A DNA stretch of 64,000 bases from Micromonospora sp. NBC_01740 (GTDB lineage Bacteria; Actinomycetota; Actinomycetes; Mycobacteriales; Micromonosporaceae), in the NCBI RefSeq assembly GCF_035920365.1, contig NZ_CP109150.1, forward strand, positions 868,001-932,000, written 5' to 3'. The notes below the pieces were generated by a model, which was not told the origin of the DNA, searched no databases, and saw nothing but the letters and a program-made list of their open reading frames with translations. The translations under genes were made by a program, and so were the position numbers. Shown piece after piece: positions 1 to 8,448 of the stretch (positions are counted from its first letter, which is position 1; the number at the start of each line of letters is the position of its first letter).

Positions 1-2608
1 CCTTGAGCTGGCCTCGGTAGGTGCGGTTCAGGTACTCCGCCCACGGCCGCACCGGCGCGATGTCGATCGCCCGCCCGTCGGCGTGGTACGACCGGTTCCC
101 GGTGAGGGTGGTCGCGCCGGGACGGACGCCGGAGATCAGCGGCACCGAGCCGAACGTCGCCCGCAGCGCCGCCAGCGCCCCGGAGATACCGGTCCGCAGA
201 CCACCCGCACCCACCGACCCGCCGCCGCCACGGCCGAGGAACTCCCCGACCAGCGACTGCACCTTCTCCAACGCGAAGTTCTTCGCGCGGCCCACCGCCC
301 CGGTCAGCGTCTTGACGAACGGGTTGTTGCCGAAGCGGGCGGCCAGCTTGCCGATGCCGGCACGATCGGCCAGCCACTTGCCCGGGTTCGTCAGCAGCGA
401 CCCGAGGCCATCGCCGATGCCCTCGCCGTCGCCGGTGCCGTGGCGGTGACCGTACCCGTCGCCGTACTTCGTGTTGCCGCTGATCGCGTCGCCGGTCTTC
501 TTGCTGCCGCCACCGCCGCCCCACCGGATCGGCGGGATGCGGTCCTTCACACCCACCTTCGACGCCAGCCAGTTGATGCCGCCGATGATGCCCTGGTTGA
601 GCACCTGGTCGATGACGAACCGCACCGGCTTCGACGCGGCGTCCTTCACCTTGTCCCAGGCGGCGGCAATCGCACCCACGCCGGAACGGAACGCCGGCGC
701 GACCTTGTCCTTGATGAACCCGCCCAGCACCTCGAACACCGGCTTGATGCCCTTGTTCCACACCGCCGAGATCGTCGCCGCGATACCGGCGAACACCGGC
801 TTGACGACGTTGTTCCACAGGAACCGGAACACCGGGGCGATGACCCGCTCGAAGTACATCTTCATGCCGGCGAGGATGATCTGGATGACCACCCAGGCGG
901 CCTTCACCGCGAGCTGGATGCCTGCCCAGACGGGCTTGACCACGTTGTTGTAGAGCCACAGGAACGTGGGCGCCATGACGTTCTTGAAGTACCAGACCAG
1001 GGCGGCCACGGCCGGCTTGATGATGTTGTTCCAGGCGAACGACACCGCCACCTGGATGCCCTTCCAGGCGGCCTGCACGATGGCCCGGAAGGTGTCGGAC
1101 TTCTGGTAGGCGACGACCAGGGCGGCGCCGAGCGCCAGCAGCCCGATGATGATCAGGCCGACCGGGTTGGCGCTCATCGCCGCGTTGATGATCCACTGGA
1201 CGGCGGCCCACGCCTTCGTCACCGCCGACACGATGCGGATCTGCGTGATGTACGCGACCAGACCGCCAGCGGCCTGCACCGCCAGCACCGCGGCGTGCGC
1301 CTGCGTCGCCACCAGCAGCGCGCCCACCGCCACCGCCAGCGTCTTGGTGACCGTCTCGTGCTCCCGGAACCAGCGGACAACATCACCGGCCGTCGAGGCG
1401 GTCGCCGACAGCGTCCCGACGAGCTTGTCGCCCACCGAGCGCAGCCCATCCATCAGGCCCTTGTTGCTCTTGAGCTTGTCGATGAACTCGGTAACCCGGG
1501 GCAGCACCTCGCCGCCGACGACATTGACGAAGCCCGTCTTCAGGCTGCGGACGAAGCCATTGATGCGCCCCTGGTCGGACTGGTCAGCGATGCCCTTCGT
1601 GGCGCCGGCCACCTTGCCGAGCCCGTCCGTCGCGGCTGACACGTCGAGCTTGCGGAACGCGTCGCCGAGGTCTTCCCACTGGGTGCCGAACAGCGCCACA
1701 CCGGCCTGGTTGCGCTTCACCGGGTCCTGCATGGCGTTGAGCCGCTCGACGACCTCACCGAACGCGGTACGCGCCGCCGGGCCACCGGACGCGATGGCCT
1801 TGGCCATGTCCCCGGCGTTCACGCCGATCGCCTTGAAGCCCTCCGCGCTGGTCTTGCTGCCGTCGATCGCCCGGATCGAGAATTCCTTGATGGCGTCCGC
1901 CGCCAGGTCGCTGTTGCGGGCACCACCGGCCAGAAGCTGGTTGATGACCCCCAGCGCCGCCGGCCCATCCAAGCCCAGCTTCGTGAACTGGACGCTGTAC
2001 TCGGTGAGGGTGTCGAGGAAGTCGCCGCCCTTGTCAGCCCCCGACTGAAGCCCCTTCGTGATCAGGTCCATGGCGGCCTGCGCGTTCGGGGCCAGCCCGG
2101 AGCGCAGCATCGACGACACCGCCGACGTCACCCCGCCGACGTCCTGGTCGAACACCCGCGCGATGTCGAGGGCCCCGCTGGCGATCTCCTTCAGCACCGG
2201 CACGCTGGCGTTACGCAGCGACGGCACGGCCTGGAGCACCTTCGCGATGGCGGTGTTGACCTCGCCCATCGACTCGCCGTAGTTGTTGGAGTACAGCTCG
2301 CCGGCGGCCTTGCCGAGCCGCGCTGACTCCTCGGCCGTCAGGTTGAGCTGGGCGCGCAGCTTGTCGTTGGCTCCCGACACGTCCAGGCTGGCCGTGACGG
2401 CCCCGGCGAGCACACCACCGATGCCGGCGGCAGCGAACGCCGTCGTGACGGCCCCCGCCATGCGGGTGCCGAAGGATTCGCCGGCCTGCTCGCCCGCCGA
2501 CCCGGCCGCCGCCGACGCGTCGATCCGCCGGATCCGCTTGTTCAGCTCCGGCTCGAACTTGTCGGTCTTCGGCATCACCTCGACGTACGCGGTCCGCAGA
2601 ACGGTCAC
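1..2608 (-). CDS. Tail tape measure protein, partial (C-terminus off the edge)
   Basis: This is the protein that sets tail length and fills the tail tube. The N-terminus has a short charged segment followed by alanine/glycine-rich, helix-forming sequence, and the middle (residues about 400-620) repeats a pattern of tryptophans and hydrophobic stretches (AAWxxI, FLWNNVVKPV) typical of TP901-type tape measures. Near the visible end is SYHADGRAIDI, which fits the SxHxxGxAxD zinc motif of M15/VanY peptidases, so a cell-wall peptidase domain may be embedded. The GTG start overlaps the stop of the upstream gene (GTGA). At least 869 residues are visible. Confidence 0.9.
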   Translation of the reverse strand, partial: MTVLRTAYVEVMPKTDKFEPELNKRIRRIDASAAAGSAGEQAGESFGTRMAGAVTTAFAAAGIGGVLAGAVTASLDVSGANDKLRAQLNLTAEESARLGKAAGELYSNNYGESMGEVNTAIAKVLQAVPSLRNASVPVLKEIASGALDIARVFDQDVGGVTSAVSSMLRSGLAPNAQAAMDLITKGLQSGADKGGDFLDTLTEYSVQFTKLGLDGPAALGVINQLLAGGARNSDLAADAIKEFSIRAIDGSKTSAEGFKAIGVNAGDMAKAIASGGPAARTAFGEVVERLNAMQDPVKRNQAGVALFGTQWEDLGDAFRKLDVSAATDGLGKVAGATKGIADQSDQGRINGFVRSLKTGFVNVVGGEVLPRVTEFIDKLKSNKGLMDGLRSVGDKLVGTLSATASTAGDVVRWFREHETVTKTLAVAVGALLVATQAHAAVLAVQAAGGLVAYITQIRIVSAVTKAWAAVQWIINAAMSANPVGLIIIGLLALGAALVVAYQKSDTFRAIVQAAWKGIQVAVSFAWNNIIKPAVAALVWYFKNVMAPTFLWLYNNVVKPVWAGIQLAVKAAWVVIQIILAGMKMYFERVIAPVFRFLWNNVVKPVFAGIAATISAVWNKGIKPVFEVLGGFIKDKVAPAFRSGVGAIAAAWDKVKDAASKPVRFVIDQVLNQGIIGGINWLASKVGVKDRIPPIRWGGGGGSKKTGDAISGNTKYGDGYGHRHGTGDGEGIGDGLGSLLTNPGKWLADRAGIGKLAARFGNNPFVKTLTGAVGRAKNFALEKVQSLVGEFLGRGGGGSVGAGGLRTGISGALAALRATFGSVPLISGVRPGATTLTGNRSYHADGRAIDIAPVRPWAEYLNRTYRGQLK

Positions 2609-2940
2609 CGGTCACCGCCCTCCGGCGCGACCGCGCCGTTCTTGATCGCCGCCGGCACCAGATGCGGCCGAGCCGGAGTGTCCTCCGTGCCCGCCTCGAC
2701 CATCCACCCGTACCAGCCCTTACCGCCCCAGCCGACCAGGAACTTCACCGACCGCGACTCCTGGTCGTACACCCGCTCCACCTGGATGTTGCGGCGCAGC
2801 GTCCCGGTTTCCTTCGGCGCCAGCCGCCGGGCGTCGCGACGGATCGCGTTGGCAACCTGCCGCACCTGCTTCGCCACCTCCGGCACCTGCGACAACGCGG
2901 CCAGCACAGCGGGGCGCAGCGGCTTACGGTCCGACTCCAC
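2605..2940 (-). CDS. HK97 gp10-like tail/neck protein
   Basis: A 111-residue protein resembling the HK97 gp10 family: an N-terminal helix with RRLAPKETGTLRRN, where the TG[TS]L turn is typical, and the family's C-terminal pattern VEAGTEDTPARPHLVPA (gly-thr, then PARPFLxPA). These proteins sit at the head-tail junction or tail terminus. The GTG start at 2940 is preceded by AGAGGGGG at good spacing, which rules out an upstream in-frame extension overlapping the previous gene. It lies after the tail chaperones rather than among the connectors, which is less usual and makes a minor tail role possible. Confidence 0.75.
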   Translation of the reverse strand: MESDRKPLRPAVLAALSQVPEVAKQVRQVANAIRRDARRLAPKETGTLRRNIQVERVYDQESRSVKFLVGWGGKGWYGWMVEAGTEDTPARPHLVPAAIKNGAVAPEGGDR

Positions 2941-2950
2941 TGCGCCCCCT

Positions 2951-3657
2951 CTATGCAGGTATCTCGCCGCGCCACAGCGCCTCACGGCGCTCGCGGATCC
3001 GCTCGTCTTCCAGGGCGTCCCGCTCGGTCAGCGGGGCCGCCAGCCACTCCTCCAGCCGCCGAAACCCGCACCCGGTGGCGCACGCCTTCTCCGTGCACTT
3101 CTCGCCGTGCTCCTGCCGCGACCGCAGATGCACGTAGGCCAGGTTGAACAGCAGCCGCGGCGAGATGCGCCTCAGCCAGCCAAGACCTCGCTCACCGGGC
3201 GCAAGTGCGCCAAGCCCGGGTGCGTGGACAACGACCCACTCGAACTCGTCGAAGTTGGCAGCGACCCAGCCGGCGAGTCGGGCCGCTGCGCGGTAGGGCG
3301 GCCGGCCTGCGCCTCGAACAGCGCCATGGCAAGCCGGATCAGCTCCGGCAGGTCGGCGAAGTTCGCCACCGCCAGCTTGTAGAACCGCTGGAACTCCGAC
3401 GCGTCCACCGACACGGTCTGGCCGTCCTCGACCCGCTCCGGGGCGGTCAGGGAGCAGCGCATCGCCTCCCACAGGGCGGCCATGCCCTCCGTCTCCTCGA
3501 TCTTCCCGGAGGCGGCAGCGCCGAGCTGAAGCATCAGCATCGGCGGGATCTGGCCCTGGACCTCGAACTGCTGGCCGCAGAACTCGAAGGTGTCCCGCTC
3601 GGCGGCCGGGCCGGCTGCCTCGCGCGCGGCGGCCCCGAACGAGCCAAGCTGCGCCAC
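2951..3657 (-). CDS. Tail assembly chaperone, frameshifted long form (GT-like)
   Basis: The shorter chaperone frame (starting at 3657) is joined by a -1 shift to a second frame open to a TAG at 2951. The second frame has high third-position GC and protein-like sequence from about position 3295 leftward (LAGWVAANFDEFEW, then RLLFNLAYVHLRSR), has no start of its own with a ribosome site, and ends just before the next gene. Two overlapping frames between the major tail protein and the tape measure are the standard layout of G/GT tail chaperones. The exact slip site is not pinned down; I found no perfect XXXYYYZ heptamer by eye. Confidence 0.7.
3172..3657 (-). CDS. Tail assembly chaperone, short form (G-like)
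   Basis: A 161-residue protein between the major tail protein and the tape measure, the position of the gpG-type chaperone that coats the tape measure during tail assembly. The core is CGQQFEVQGQIPPMLMLQLG and an alpha-helical middle. Its last 35 residues (serine/threonine/proline-rich) have poor third-position GC because they overlap the coding frame of the long form. The GTG start lies 1 base after the preceding stop, with GGGGG upstream. Confidence 0.75.
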   Translation of the reverse strand: MAQLGSFGAAAREAAGPAAERDTFEFCGQQFEVQGQIPPMLMLQLGAAASGKIEETEGMAALWEAMRCSLTAPERVEDGQTVSVDASEFQRFYKLAVANFADLPELIRLAMALFEAQAGRPTAQRPDSPAGSLPTSTSSSGSLSTHPGLAHLRPVSEVLAG

Positions 3658-3658
3658 G

Positions 3659-4252
3659 TCAGACCCCCTGCGCCAGGCCGCTGGACGTCCACCGCTTGTA
3701 CGGAGTCGTCATCACGGCCGGGTCGGGCAGCTCGGCGGCGAACTCCACCGGCAGGCCGTGCTTCGCGTCGAACGACCCCCGGCCGGTCTCCACGCTGCCG
3801 ACGTTGAACACCTGCGGCCAGATCAGCACCTCGTCCTCGTCGAGCGACAGGAAGCCGAGCATGACGCGGATCTCCTGACCGACCAGCGGCGGCACGTACA
3901 CATTGAGCTTCGTCGCGCCGGTGCCGGAGGTGGTGATGGTGCCGCCGTTCATGGCGAGCTTCCAGTTCAGGTCGCTGACGTGACTCATGGTGAACGCGAT
4001 CCGGCTGGACTTGCCAGTGGTGACCGTCCGCACCGGGTACAGCGACTCCGCCACCGTGATGTCGGAGGTGTCCGTCGACTCCGTGTAGGTCAGGCCCTCC
4101 TCCGTGGCGCCGACCTCCACCCAGTTCGTCCACGTCCCCGTGATCTTGCTGGCGGCGGCGGTGAACGTCGGAATGGTCGTGCCCAGCGGGGCGTACAGGA
4201 TGCGTCCCGGGCCGGACTTGATCTGACCCGGCTGGATCGTGGGCGCGGCCAT
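3659..4252 (-). CDS. Major tail protein (tail tube)
   Basis: A 197-residue beta-rich protein forming the tail tube. It has the pattern GPGRILYAPLGTT near the start, then GLTYTESTDTSDITVAES and a C-terminal VEFAAELPDP, all common in actinophage tube proteins. The ATG at 4252 has GAAGGG upstream. Its place, after the head-tail joining genes and directly before the chaperone pair, supports the call. Confidence 0.85.
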   Translation of the reverse strand: MAAPTIQPGQIKSGPGRILYAPLGTTIPTFTAAASKITGTWTNWVEVGATEEGLTYTESTDTSDITVAESLYPVRTVTTGKSSRIAFTMSHVSDLNWKLAMNGGTITTSGTGATKLNVYVPPLVGQEIRVMLGFLSLDEDEVLIWPQVFNVGSVETGRGSFDAKHGLPVEFAAELPDPAVMTTPYKRWTSSGLAQGV

Positions 4253-4256
4253 GCGC

Positions 4257-4472
4257 TCAGCCCTTCTTTCCGGTGGTGGTGGCGGCCGGCTGCGCGCCGG
4301 CGGCCTCGGCCTGGGCCTGCTGGCCCGTCTTGGTGCCGGCACCGGACACGTAGTCCTGCCAGCCGTGCTCCTCGACGAGCTGGGCCGGGACCGTCTGCCC
4401 CTTGCGGAAGGCGAAGACGCCGCGGCCCGGGTCGCCGAACGGGATGTCGCTGGTAGCGATCGGGTCGCTCAC
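4257..4472 (-). CDS. Small phage protein of unknown function
   Basis: A 71-residue acidic/alanine-rich protein with no recognised domain. The GTG start overlaps the stop of the tail-terminator gene (GTGA) and is preceded by GGAGG. The middle (GVFAFRKGQTVPAQLVEEHGW) resembles the short folded segment of small phage proteins that sit between tail-terminator and tube genes. The C-terminus is low-complexity, rich in Ala, Gln and Thr, ending in GKKG. A structural or assembly role is inferred only from position. Confidence 0.6.
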   Translation of the reverse strand: MSDPIATSDIPFGDPGRGVFAFRKGQTVPAQLVEEHGWQDYVSGAGTKTGQQAQAEAAGAQPAATTTGKKG

Positions 4473-4858
4473 GATTCCTCCGGGTGGACTCGGTACTGCA
4501 CTTGGGTGATGAATCTGGGCCGGGCCGTGGTGTCGTCCGGCGACCACAACTGCGACAGGGCGACGCTGACGCCGGTCACCCGGCCGCCGGCGATGGGGCC
4601 GAGGAAGGCCCACAGGGCCGCCTCACCGGTCCGGGCGAGCGTCTTGGCCTGCACGTCGGTGCCGCCCCACCACTCGACCTGGTACTCCGGCAGGCCCTCC
4701 CACGGCCACGGCTGCCCGCCGCCCAGGGAAGTGATGCGCACGCTCGGCGAGGTGGACTGGAGCTTCGTGCCGACCCGGCTGCCGTGCAGTGGCACCAGCG
4801 TCGGGTGCGCTTTCAGGTAGTCGACGAGGGCCTGGTCGACGTCGGGCAGCAGCGCCAC
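4469..4858 (-). CDS. Tail terminator-like protein
   Basis: A 129-residue protein beginning LPDVDQALVDYLKAHPTL and ending in a beta strand with RPRFITQVQYRVHPEE, the shape of minor tail/tail-terminator proteins that cap the tail tube and bind the head connector. It lies between the connector genes and the tube protein, the usual place. The GTG start lies 1 base beyond the upstream stop. The assignment is by context and weak similarity. Confidence 0.6.
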   Translation of the reverse strand: MALLPDVDQALVDYLKAHPTLVPLHGSRVGTKLQSTSPSVRITSLGGGQPWPWEGLPEYQVEWWGGTDVQAKTLARTGEAALWAFLGPIAGGRVTGVSVALSQLWSPDDTTARPRFITQVQYRVHPEES

Positions 4859-4859
4859 G

Positions 4860-5195
4860 TCACGCCTCCCCCTGCTCCACGCGGATCAGCAGCGCCTCCA
4901 GGTGGTGCAGCACGCCCCGCCGCTTCCACGGCAGCACATCCCCATCCACCTCGTACGTCGCGCCGTCCCACACGATGCGGTCCGTCGCCTCCAGGTCCGC
5001 CGACGGCGGCAGGAACACCCGGAACCGGGTGGTGACGCGCTGCTCGCCGACGATGTCCTCCGACGTCGGTAGCGGCTGCACCTCCGCCGGATACACCTCG
5101 CCCGGTGGGGCGCTGTCCCAGTCGCGGGCCTTGTTGCCGTACCCCACGTCGACCAAGGCAGCGCGGACCCGGGTGACGCGGTCGGACAGCCTCAC
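4860..5195 (-). CDS. Head-closure (stopper) protein
   Basis: A 111-residue protein with the beta-barrel-like pattern of head-closure proteins, including RFRVFLPPSADLEATDRIVWDGATYEVDGDV split around a DRIVWDG turn, which recalls SPP1 gp16 and HK97 gp7-type stoppers. It would seal the portal after packaging. I chose the GTG at 5195 because it overlaps the previous stop (GTGA) and has GGAG six bases upstream. A TTG six bases earlier is possible but weaker. Confidence 0.65.
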   Translation of the reverse strand: MRLSDRVTRVRAALVDVGYGNKARDWDSAPPGEVYPAEVQPLPTSEDIVGEQRVTTRFRVFLPPSADLEATDRIVWDGATYEVDGDVLPWKRRGVLHHLEALLIRVEQGEA

Positions 5196-5545
5196 CGCCA
5201 ACTCCAGTCCGGCTCCGGGAACGAGAACAGCGGGCCGCGGGTCACCGCCGGGTATGCCTCTCGGGCCGCCCGTAGGATCTCCGCGCGCCGGCCCCGCTCC
5301 CAGGTGGCGCTCGTCGCGCCGACCGCCTCGCTGGCCAGGCCCTCCGGGTTGGAGTAGGCGATCGCTGCCAGCTCCAGGCCCCATCCGAACAGGTCGTCGG
5401 GGATCGGGTCCGGCCACTCGGTGAGGGTGGTGGCGGACCTGAGCCAGCCGGAGACGACCCGCTGCACCCGGGCGAACGACTCGGTGTCGAGCGTGCCCTG
5501 CCGCAGGTAGGCCTCAAGGTCGGGCTGCGTGAACAGGTCCGCCAC
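5192..5545 (-). CDS. Head-tail adaptor protein
   Basis: A 117-residue, mostly helical protein (TQPDLEAYLRQGTLD, then ARVQRVVSGWLRSATTLT) matching gp6/gp15-type adaptors, in which four helices contact the portal ring. It lies directly after a small head protein and before the stopper gene, in conserved connector order. The GTG start follows the upstream stop by 5 bases. Confidence 0.7.
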   Translation of the reverse strand: MADLFTQPDLEAYLRQGTLDTESFARVQRVVSGWLRSATTLTEWPDPIPDDLFGWGLELAAIAYSNPEGLASEAVGATSATWERGRRAEILRAAREAYPAVTRGPLFSFPEPDWSWR

Positions 5546-5550
5546 CGCCG

Positions 5551-5823
5551 TCAGCCGTTCTTGGCGGTGCTCTGCCGGCTGGTCTTCGCCTCACGCTGCG
5601 GGGCGTCGGCCTCCCGGCGGGCCACCTCGATGTTCGGCACGCCCGGCTCGTCACCAGGCTGCGCCACCAGCGCCTCCTCGTCGCCGACCATGCCGTCGTC
5701 GACGAGGCGCTGCACCTCGTCCTTGGGCAGCTCGTCGGGCAGCGTGGAGCCCTGGTAGTAGTAGCGCTGCAAACCGTCGCCGCCCTTGATGACGGCGACG
5801 GCAGCGGTCACGACCTTTCCCAT
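5551..5823 (-). CDS. Small head-region protein of unknown function
   Basis: A 90-residue protein starting MGKVVTAAVAVIKGGDGLQRYYYQG and continuing with an acidic helix-turn (PDELPKDEVQRLVDDGMV) and a disordered Lys/Gln/Ser-rich tail. The N-terminal strand pattern is seen in small actinophage proteins encoded just after the capsid gene. Its ATG lies 1 base after the capsid stop. Its function is unknown; a connector or capsid-associated role is inferred from position. Confidence 0.6.
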   Translation of the reverse strand: MGKVVTAAVAVIKGGDGLQRYYYQGSTLPDELPKDEVQRLVDDGMVGDEEALVAQPGDEPGVPNIEVARREADAPQREAKTSRQSTAKNG

Positions 5824-5824
5824 G

Positions 5825-6748
5825 TCAGGCCCCCAGTCCGGTGATCTTCCGGGCCGCGCCCGGCTCCAGCACGACCGGCACGGTGATCCGGCGGGCGCGC
5901 AGCTTGTACTTGTCGCGGTCCTCGTCGCGGATCGACTTCGTCTCGATGCCCGCCGCGGCACCGGCGTAGCCCGGCCCGCCGAGGTTCTCGTCGGCCATGC
6001 CGCCGAGCTGCGACGAGTCGAGCACCAGCGCCGTGTTGGCCGTCGGCAGGTTCGGCGTCGACAGCCACCGCATGCCGTCGATCACCGGGAACTGGCCGGT
6101 CAGGACCGGGCTGTTGCCGTCCTCCCGGGGCAGGTAACCGGCGTCGGCGAACGTGGCCATCGCGTACGTCCACGCGAAGTCGCTGACCACGACGGTGTCC
6201 GGGTCGTACCCCTCGTTGAGAGCGAGGATGTTCGCCTTGGCCAGGGCCACGTCCGAGAAGATCTGCTTCGCGGTCGCGGTGGTCCACGACGCCGCCGCGG
6301 GGGCGGTGGCGGTGACGGTCGACGCGATGACCGCGAGGGACACCGAGTCGACCTGCTTCACCATCTGGTTGACCAGCTTGGTGAACGCCCGGTCGACCGG
6401 GTTGCGCTTGAGCCGCTTGATCGCCTCGTCGGTGACGGGGACGTCCTGGCCCCACTTCTGCACCTCGGCGATCTGCGTCGGACCGAGCCCGACACCCGCC
6501 AGGGGGTACTCCATGCCCGGACGCACGATCTCCGGGGTCCGGTCGGTGTACATCGAGTCGGCCTGCTCGTACTGGATCGCGCCGCCGGCCGCCTCGAAGC
6601 GGCCGGTGAGCAGGGCGTCGGAGATGAAGCGCTGCTCCGCGAGGGTCCGCAGCCGGCGCGCGATGAGCGTCGGGCTGTTCAGCAGCGTGTGGATCGAGGT
6701 GACATCGCCCGAGACGGTCGGCGCCGCGGGCGGGTAGGTAAGAGGCAT
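5825..6748 (-). CDS. Major capsid protein (HK97 fold)
   Basis: A 307-residue protein with the typical actinophage capsid pattern: a short N-arm, then RRLRTLAEQRFISDALLTGRF around residue 31, a long spine helix (DEAIKRLKRNPVDRAFTKLVNQ), the P-domain with WTYAMATFADAGYLP, and a C-terminal RDEDRDKYKLRARRITVPVV. No long delta domain is seen; the scaffold is probably supplied by the C-terminal part of the protease gene. It follows the decoration protein with a 14-base gap. Confidence 0.9.
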   Translation of the reverse strand: MPLTYPPAAPTVSGDVTSIHTLLNSPTLIARRLRTLAEQRFISDALLTGRFEAAGGAIQYEQADSMYTDRTPEIVRPGMEYPLAGVGLGPTQIAEVQKWGQDVPVTDEAIKRLKRNPVDRAFTKLVNQMVKQVDSVSLAVIASTVTATAPAAASWTTATAKQIFSDVALAKANILALNEGYDPDTVVVSDFAWTYAMATFADAGYLPREDGNSPVLTGQFPVIDGMRWLSTPNLPTANTALVLDSSQLGGMADENLGGPGYAGAAAGIETKSIRDEDRDKYKLRARRITVPVVLEPGAARKITGLGA

Positions 6749-6762
6749 CAGATGGTCTCCCG

Positions 6763-7131
6763 TCAGCGAGCGAACTTGACGCGGGTCTTGGCGCCGTCCG
6801 CCGCCGCCGTGAGGGCGACGCCGACGACCTGGGCGTAGTTGGTGCCGGCGCCGATCGCGGCGACCCGACCGTTGGCGGCTGGGATCACCACGTCGCCGAC
6901 CGCGACCGCACCGGAGGCGGTGACCTCCTGCACACCGCCGGAGGTGATGCCGACCTTCGCGCCGGACGCGGCGTCGGTGGTGGCCACGCCGATCCAGGCG
7001 GCCGTCGCGCCGGCGGTCTTCACGACCGTGTTGGCGGCGGAGGCGTACACCAGCTCGCCGCCGGTGATGGCCGCGCCTGCGGTCAGGGTGATGTCGCAGC
7101 CCGGCTTGAACACGGGGATGTAGTCGGCCAT
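6763..7131 (-). CDS. Capsid decoration protein (DUF2190-like)
   Basis: A 122-residue protein of repeated small beta strands rich in Ala, Gly, Val and Thr (ITGGELVYASAANTVV, GVATTDAASG, VGDVVIPAANG), the pattern of DUF2190/head-fibre decoration proteins that stabilise the capsid shell. It lies between the protease and major capsid genes as in many siphoviruses. It begins with ATG 3 bases after the protease stop. Confidence 0.75.
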   Translation of the reverse strand: MADYIPVFKPGCDITLTAGAAITGGELVYASAANTVVKTAGATAAWIGVATTDAASGAKVGITSGGVQEVTASGAVAVGDVVIPAANGRVAAIGAGTNYAQVVGVALTAAADGAKTRVKFAR

Positions 7132-7134
7132 GGG

Positions 7135-8448
7135 TCAGCCCTCCTCGCCGAACACCGACGCGTACAGGGCGTCGTCCGTGGTCTTGGTCTCGGTGCCCGT
7201 GCCCGCGTAGCCGATCTCGGCGACCGGCACCAGGCCCGGCTTCAGGGCGGCCAGCGTCTCGGCGGCGCCCGGGTCGGCCTCCAGCTGCGCGATCCAGTGC
7301 TCGGCGCGCGCCGGCGGGATCCGTCCGTCGTTGACGGCGGCCTGGACCGCCTGCTCCCGCTGCTCGCGCAGCTGCTGCGCCCGCGCCTCCCGGCCGTCGC
7401 GGGCGTCCGCGAGTAGCTGGGCGTGCTGGCCCTCGTCGAGCACCACGGTGCCCGGCGCGGTCTGCGGCGAAGCCGGCCGCTCGGCGAGCGCCGATTCGAG
7501 CGCCGCCAGGATGGCGGGCGCGTCGGCGTCGTCGGCGAGGTTGAGCCGCTGCCGCAGGTTGGTGAGCTGCTCGTCGCTGAACGCCACGTCGCTGCCCCTC
7601 TCCTGGTTGGTGATGTCACCGGCCGCGGGTGCGGTCGGAGTCTGCCGGGCCGCCGCCATGACGGGGGCCGGAGCGTTGGCACGGCCGGCGTGCCGGAACG
7701 CGCTGAGGTCGAAGCGGTCCGCGCTGGCGTACGAGTCCCACAGGTCCCAGAAGCTGCCGCCACCGCCCGGGGTGACCTGCTCGCCGGACGCGGAGCCCTT
7801 GTCGTCGTCGGTGGCGACCCGATCCGCCAGGCCGGCGGCGACCGCCTCGTCGGCGGTGTACCAGGTCTCGGCGCGCATCCGCTCCCGCCACTCCTGGGAG
7901 GTGCCGCCCGCCCGGGCCGCGTACGTCGAGGCCAGGGCGTCGCTGGTGGAGTCGAGCATCTCGGCGGCCTTGGCCATCTCGGCGGCGTTGCCGACGCACA
8001 TCCCCCACGCGTCGTGGATCATCAGTTGCGCGCCGATGCCCATGACGACCTCGTCGCCGGCCATCGCGACCACCGACGCTGCCGAGGCGGCCATGCCGTC
8101 GACGTAGACGGTCACCCGGGCCCGGTGCTGACGCAGCACGTTCGCGATGGCCACGCCCTCGCTGACGTCCCCGCCCGGGGAGTTGATGTGCAGCCTCAGC
8201 TCGTCGACGTCCAGGCCGGCAACGTCACGCACGAAGTCGTCAGCCGTCATGCCGAACCAGCCGCCCAGCGTGTCGTACACGTACACGTCGGCGCTGCTCG
8301 GCGACGATCCGCCGTCCTCACCCGGCCCAGGCGCAGCGGCGAGCACCGGCCCGACCCGATACCAACTCGCGTCTCGCCGGCCCGAGTCCAGGGCGACCGA
8401 CCGCCGCATCGACGCCTGCCGGTAGTCCGGCCGCCGCAGGTCACGCAT
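7135..8448 (-). CDS. ClpP-like head maturation protease fused to scaffold
   Basis: A 437-residue two-part protein. Residues about 45-230 form a ClpP/S49 fold, with the strand HINSPGGDVSEG, the nucleophile region DGMAASAASVVAMAG (catalytic Ser) and the general base in QLMIHDAWG. The rest (residues 290-437) is charged helix and coiled-coil (ARAQQLREQREQAVQAAV), as expected for a scaffold domain removed by the protease during capsid maturation. The ATG at 8448 has AAGGGAG upstream and overlaps the portal stop by 8 bases. Confidence 0.88.
   Translation of the reverse strand: MRDLRRPDYRQASMRRSVALDSGRRDASWYRVGPVLAAAPGPGEDGGSSPSSADVYVYDTLGGWFGMTADDFVRDVAGLDVDELRLHINSPGGDVSEGVAIANVLRQHRARVTVYVDGMAASAASVVAMAGDEVVMGIGAQLMIHDAWGMCVGNAAEMAKAAEMLDSTSDALASTYAARAGGTSQEWRERMRAETWYTADEAVAAGLADRVATDDDKGSASGEQVTPGGGGSFWDLWDSYASADRFDLSAFRHAGRANAPAPVMAAARQTPTAPAAGDITNQERGSDVAFSDEQLTNLRQRLNLADDADAPAILAALESALAERPASPQTAPGTVVLDEGQHAQLLADARDGREARAQQLREQREQAVQAAVNDGRIPPARAEHWIAQLEADPGAAETLAALKPGLVPVAEIGYAGTGTETKTTDDALYASVFGEEG

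Noticed and set aside
83..1639. Long plus-strand frame opposite the tape measure gene
   Set aside because: Low-complexity Arg/Asp/His-rich product and poor third-position GC; the minus strand carries a coherent tape measure protein.
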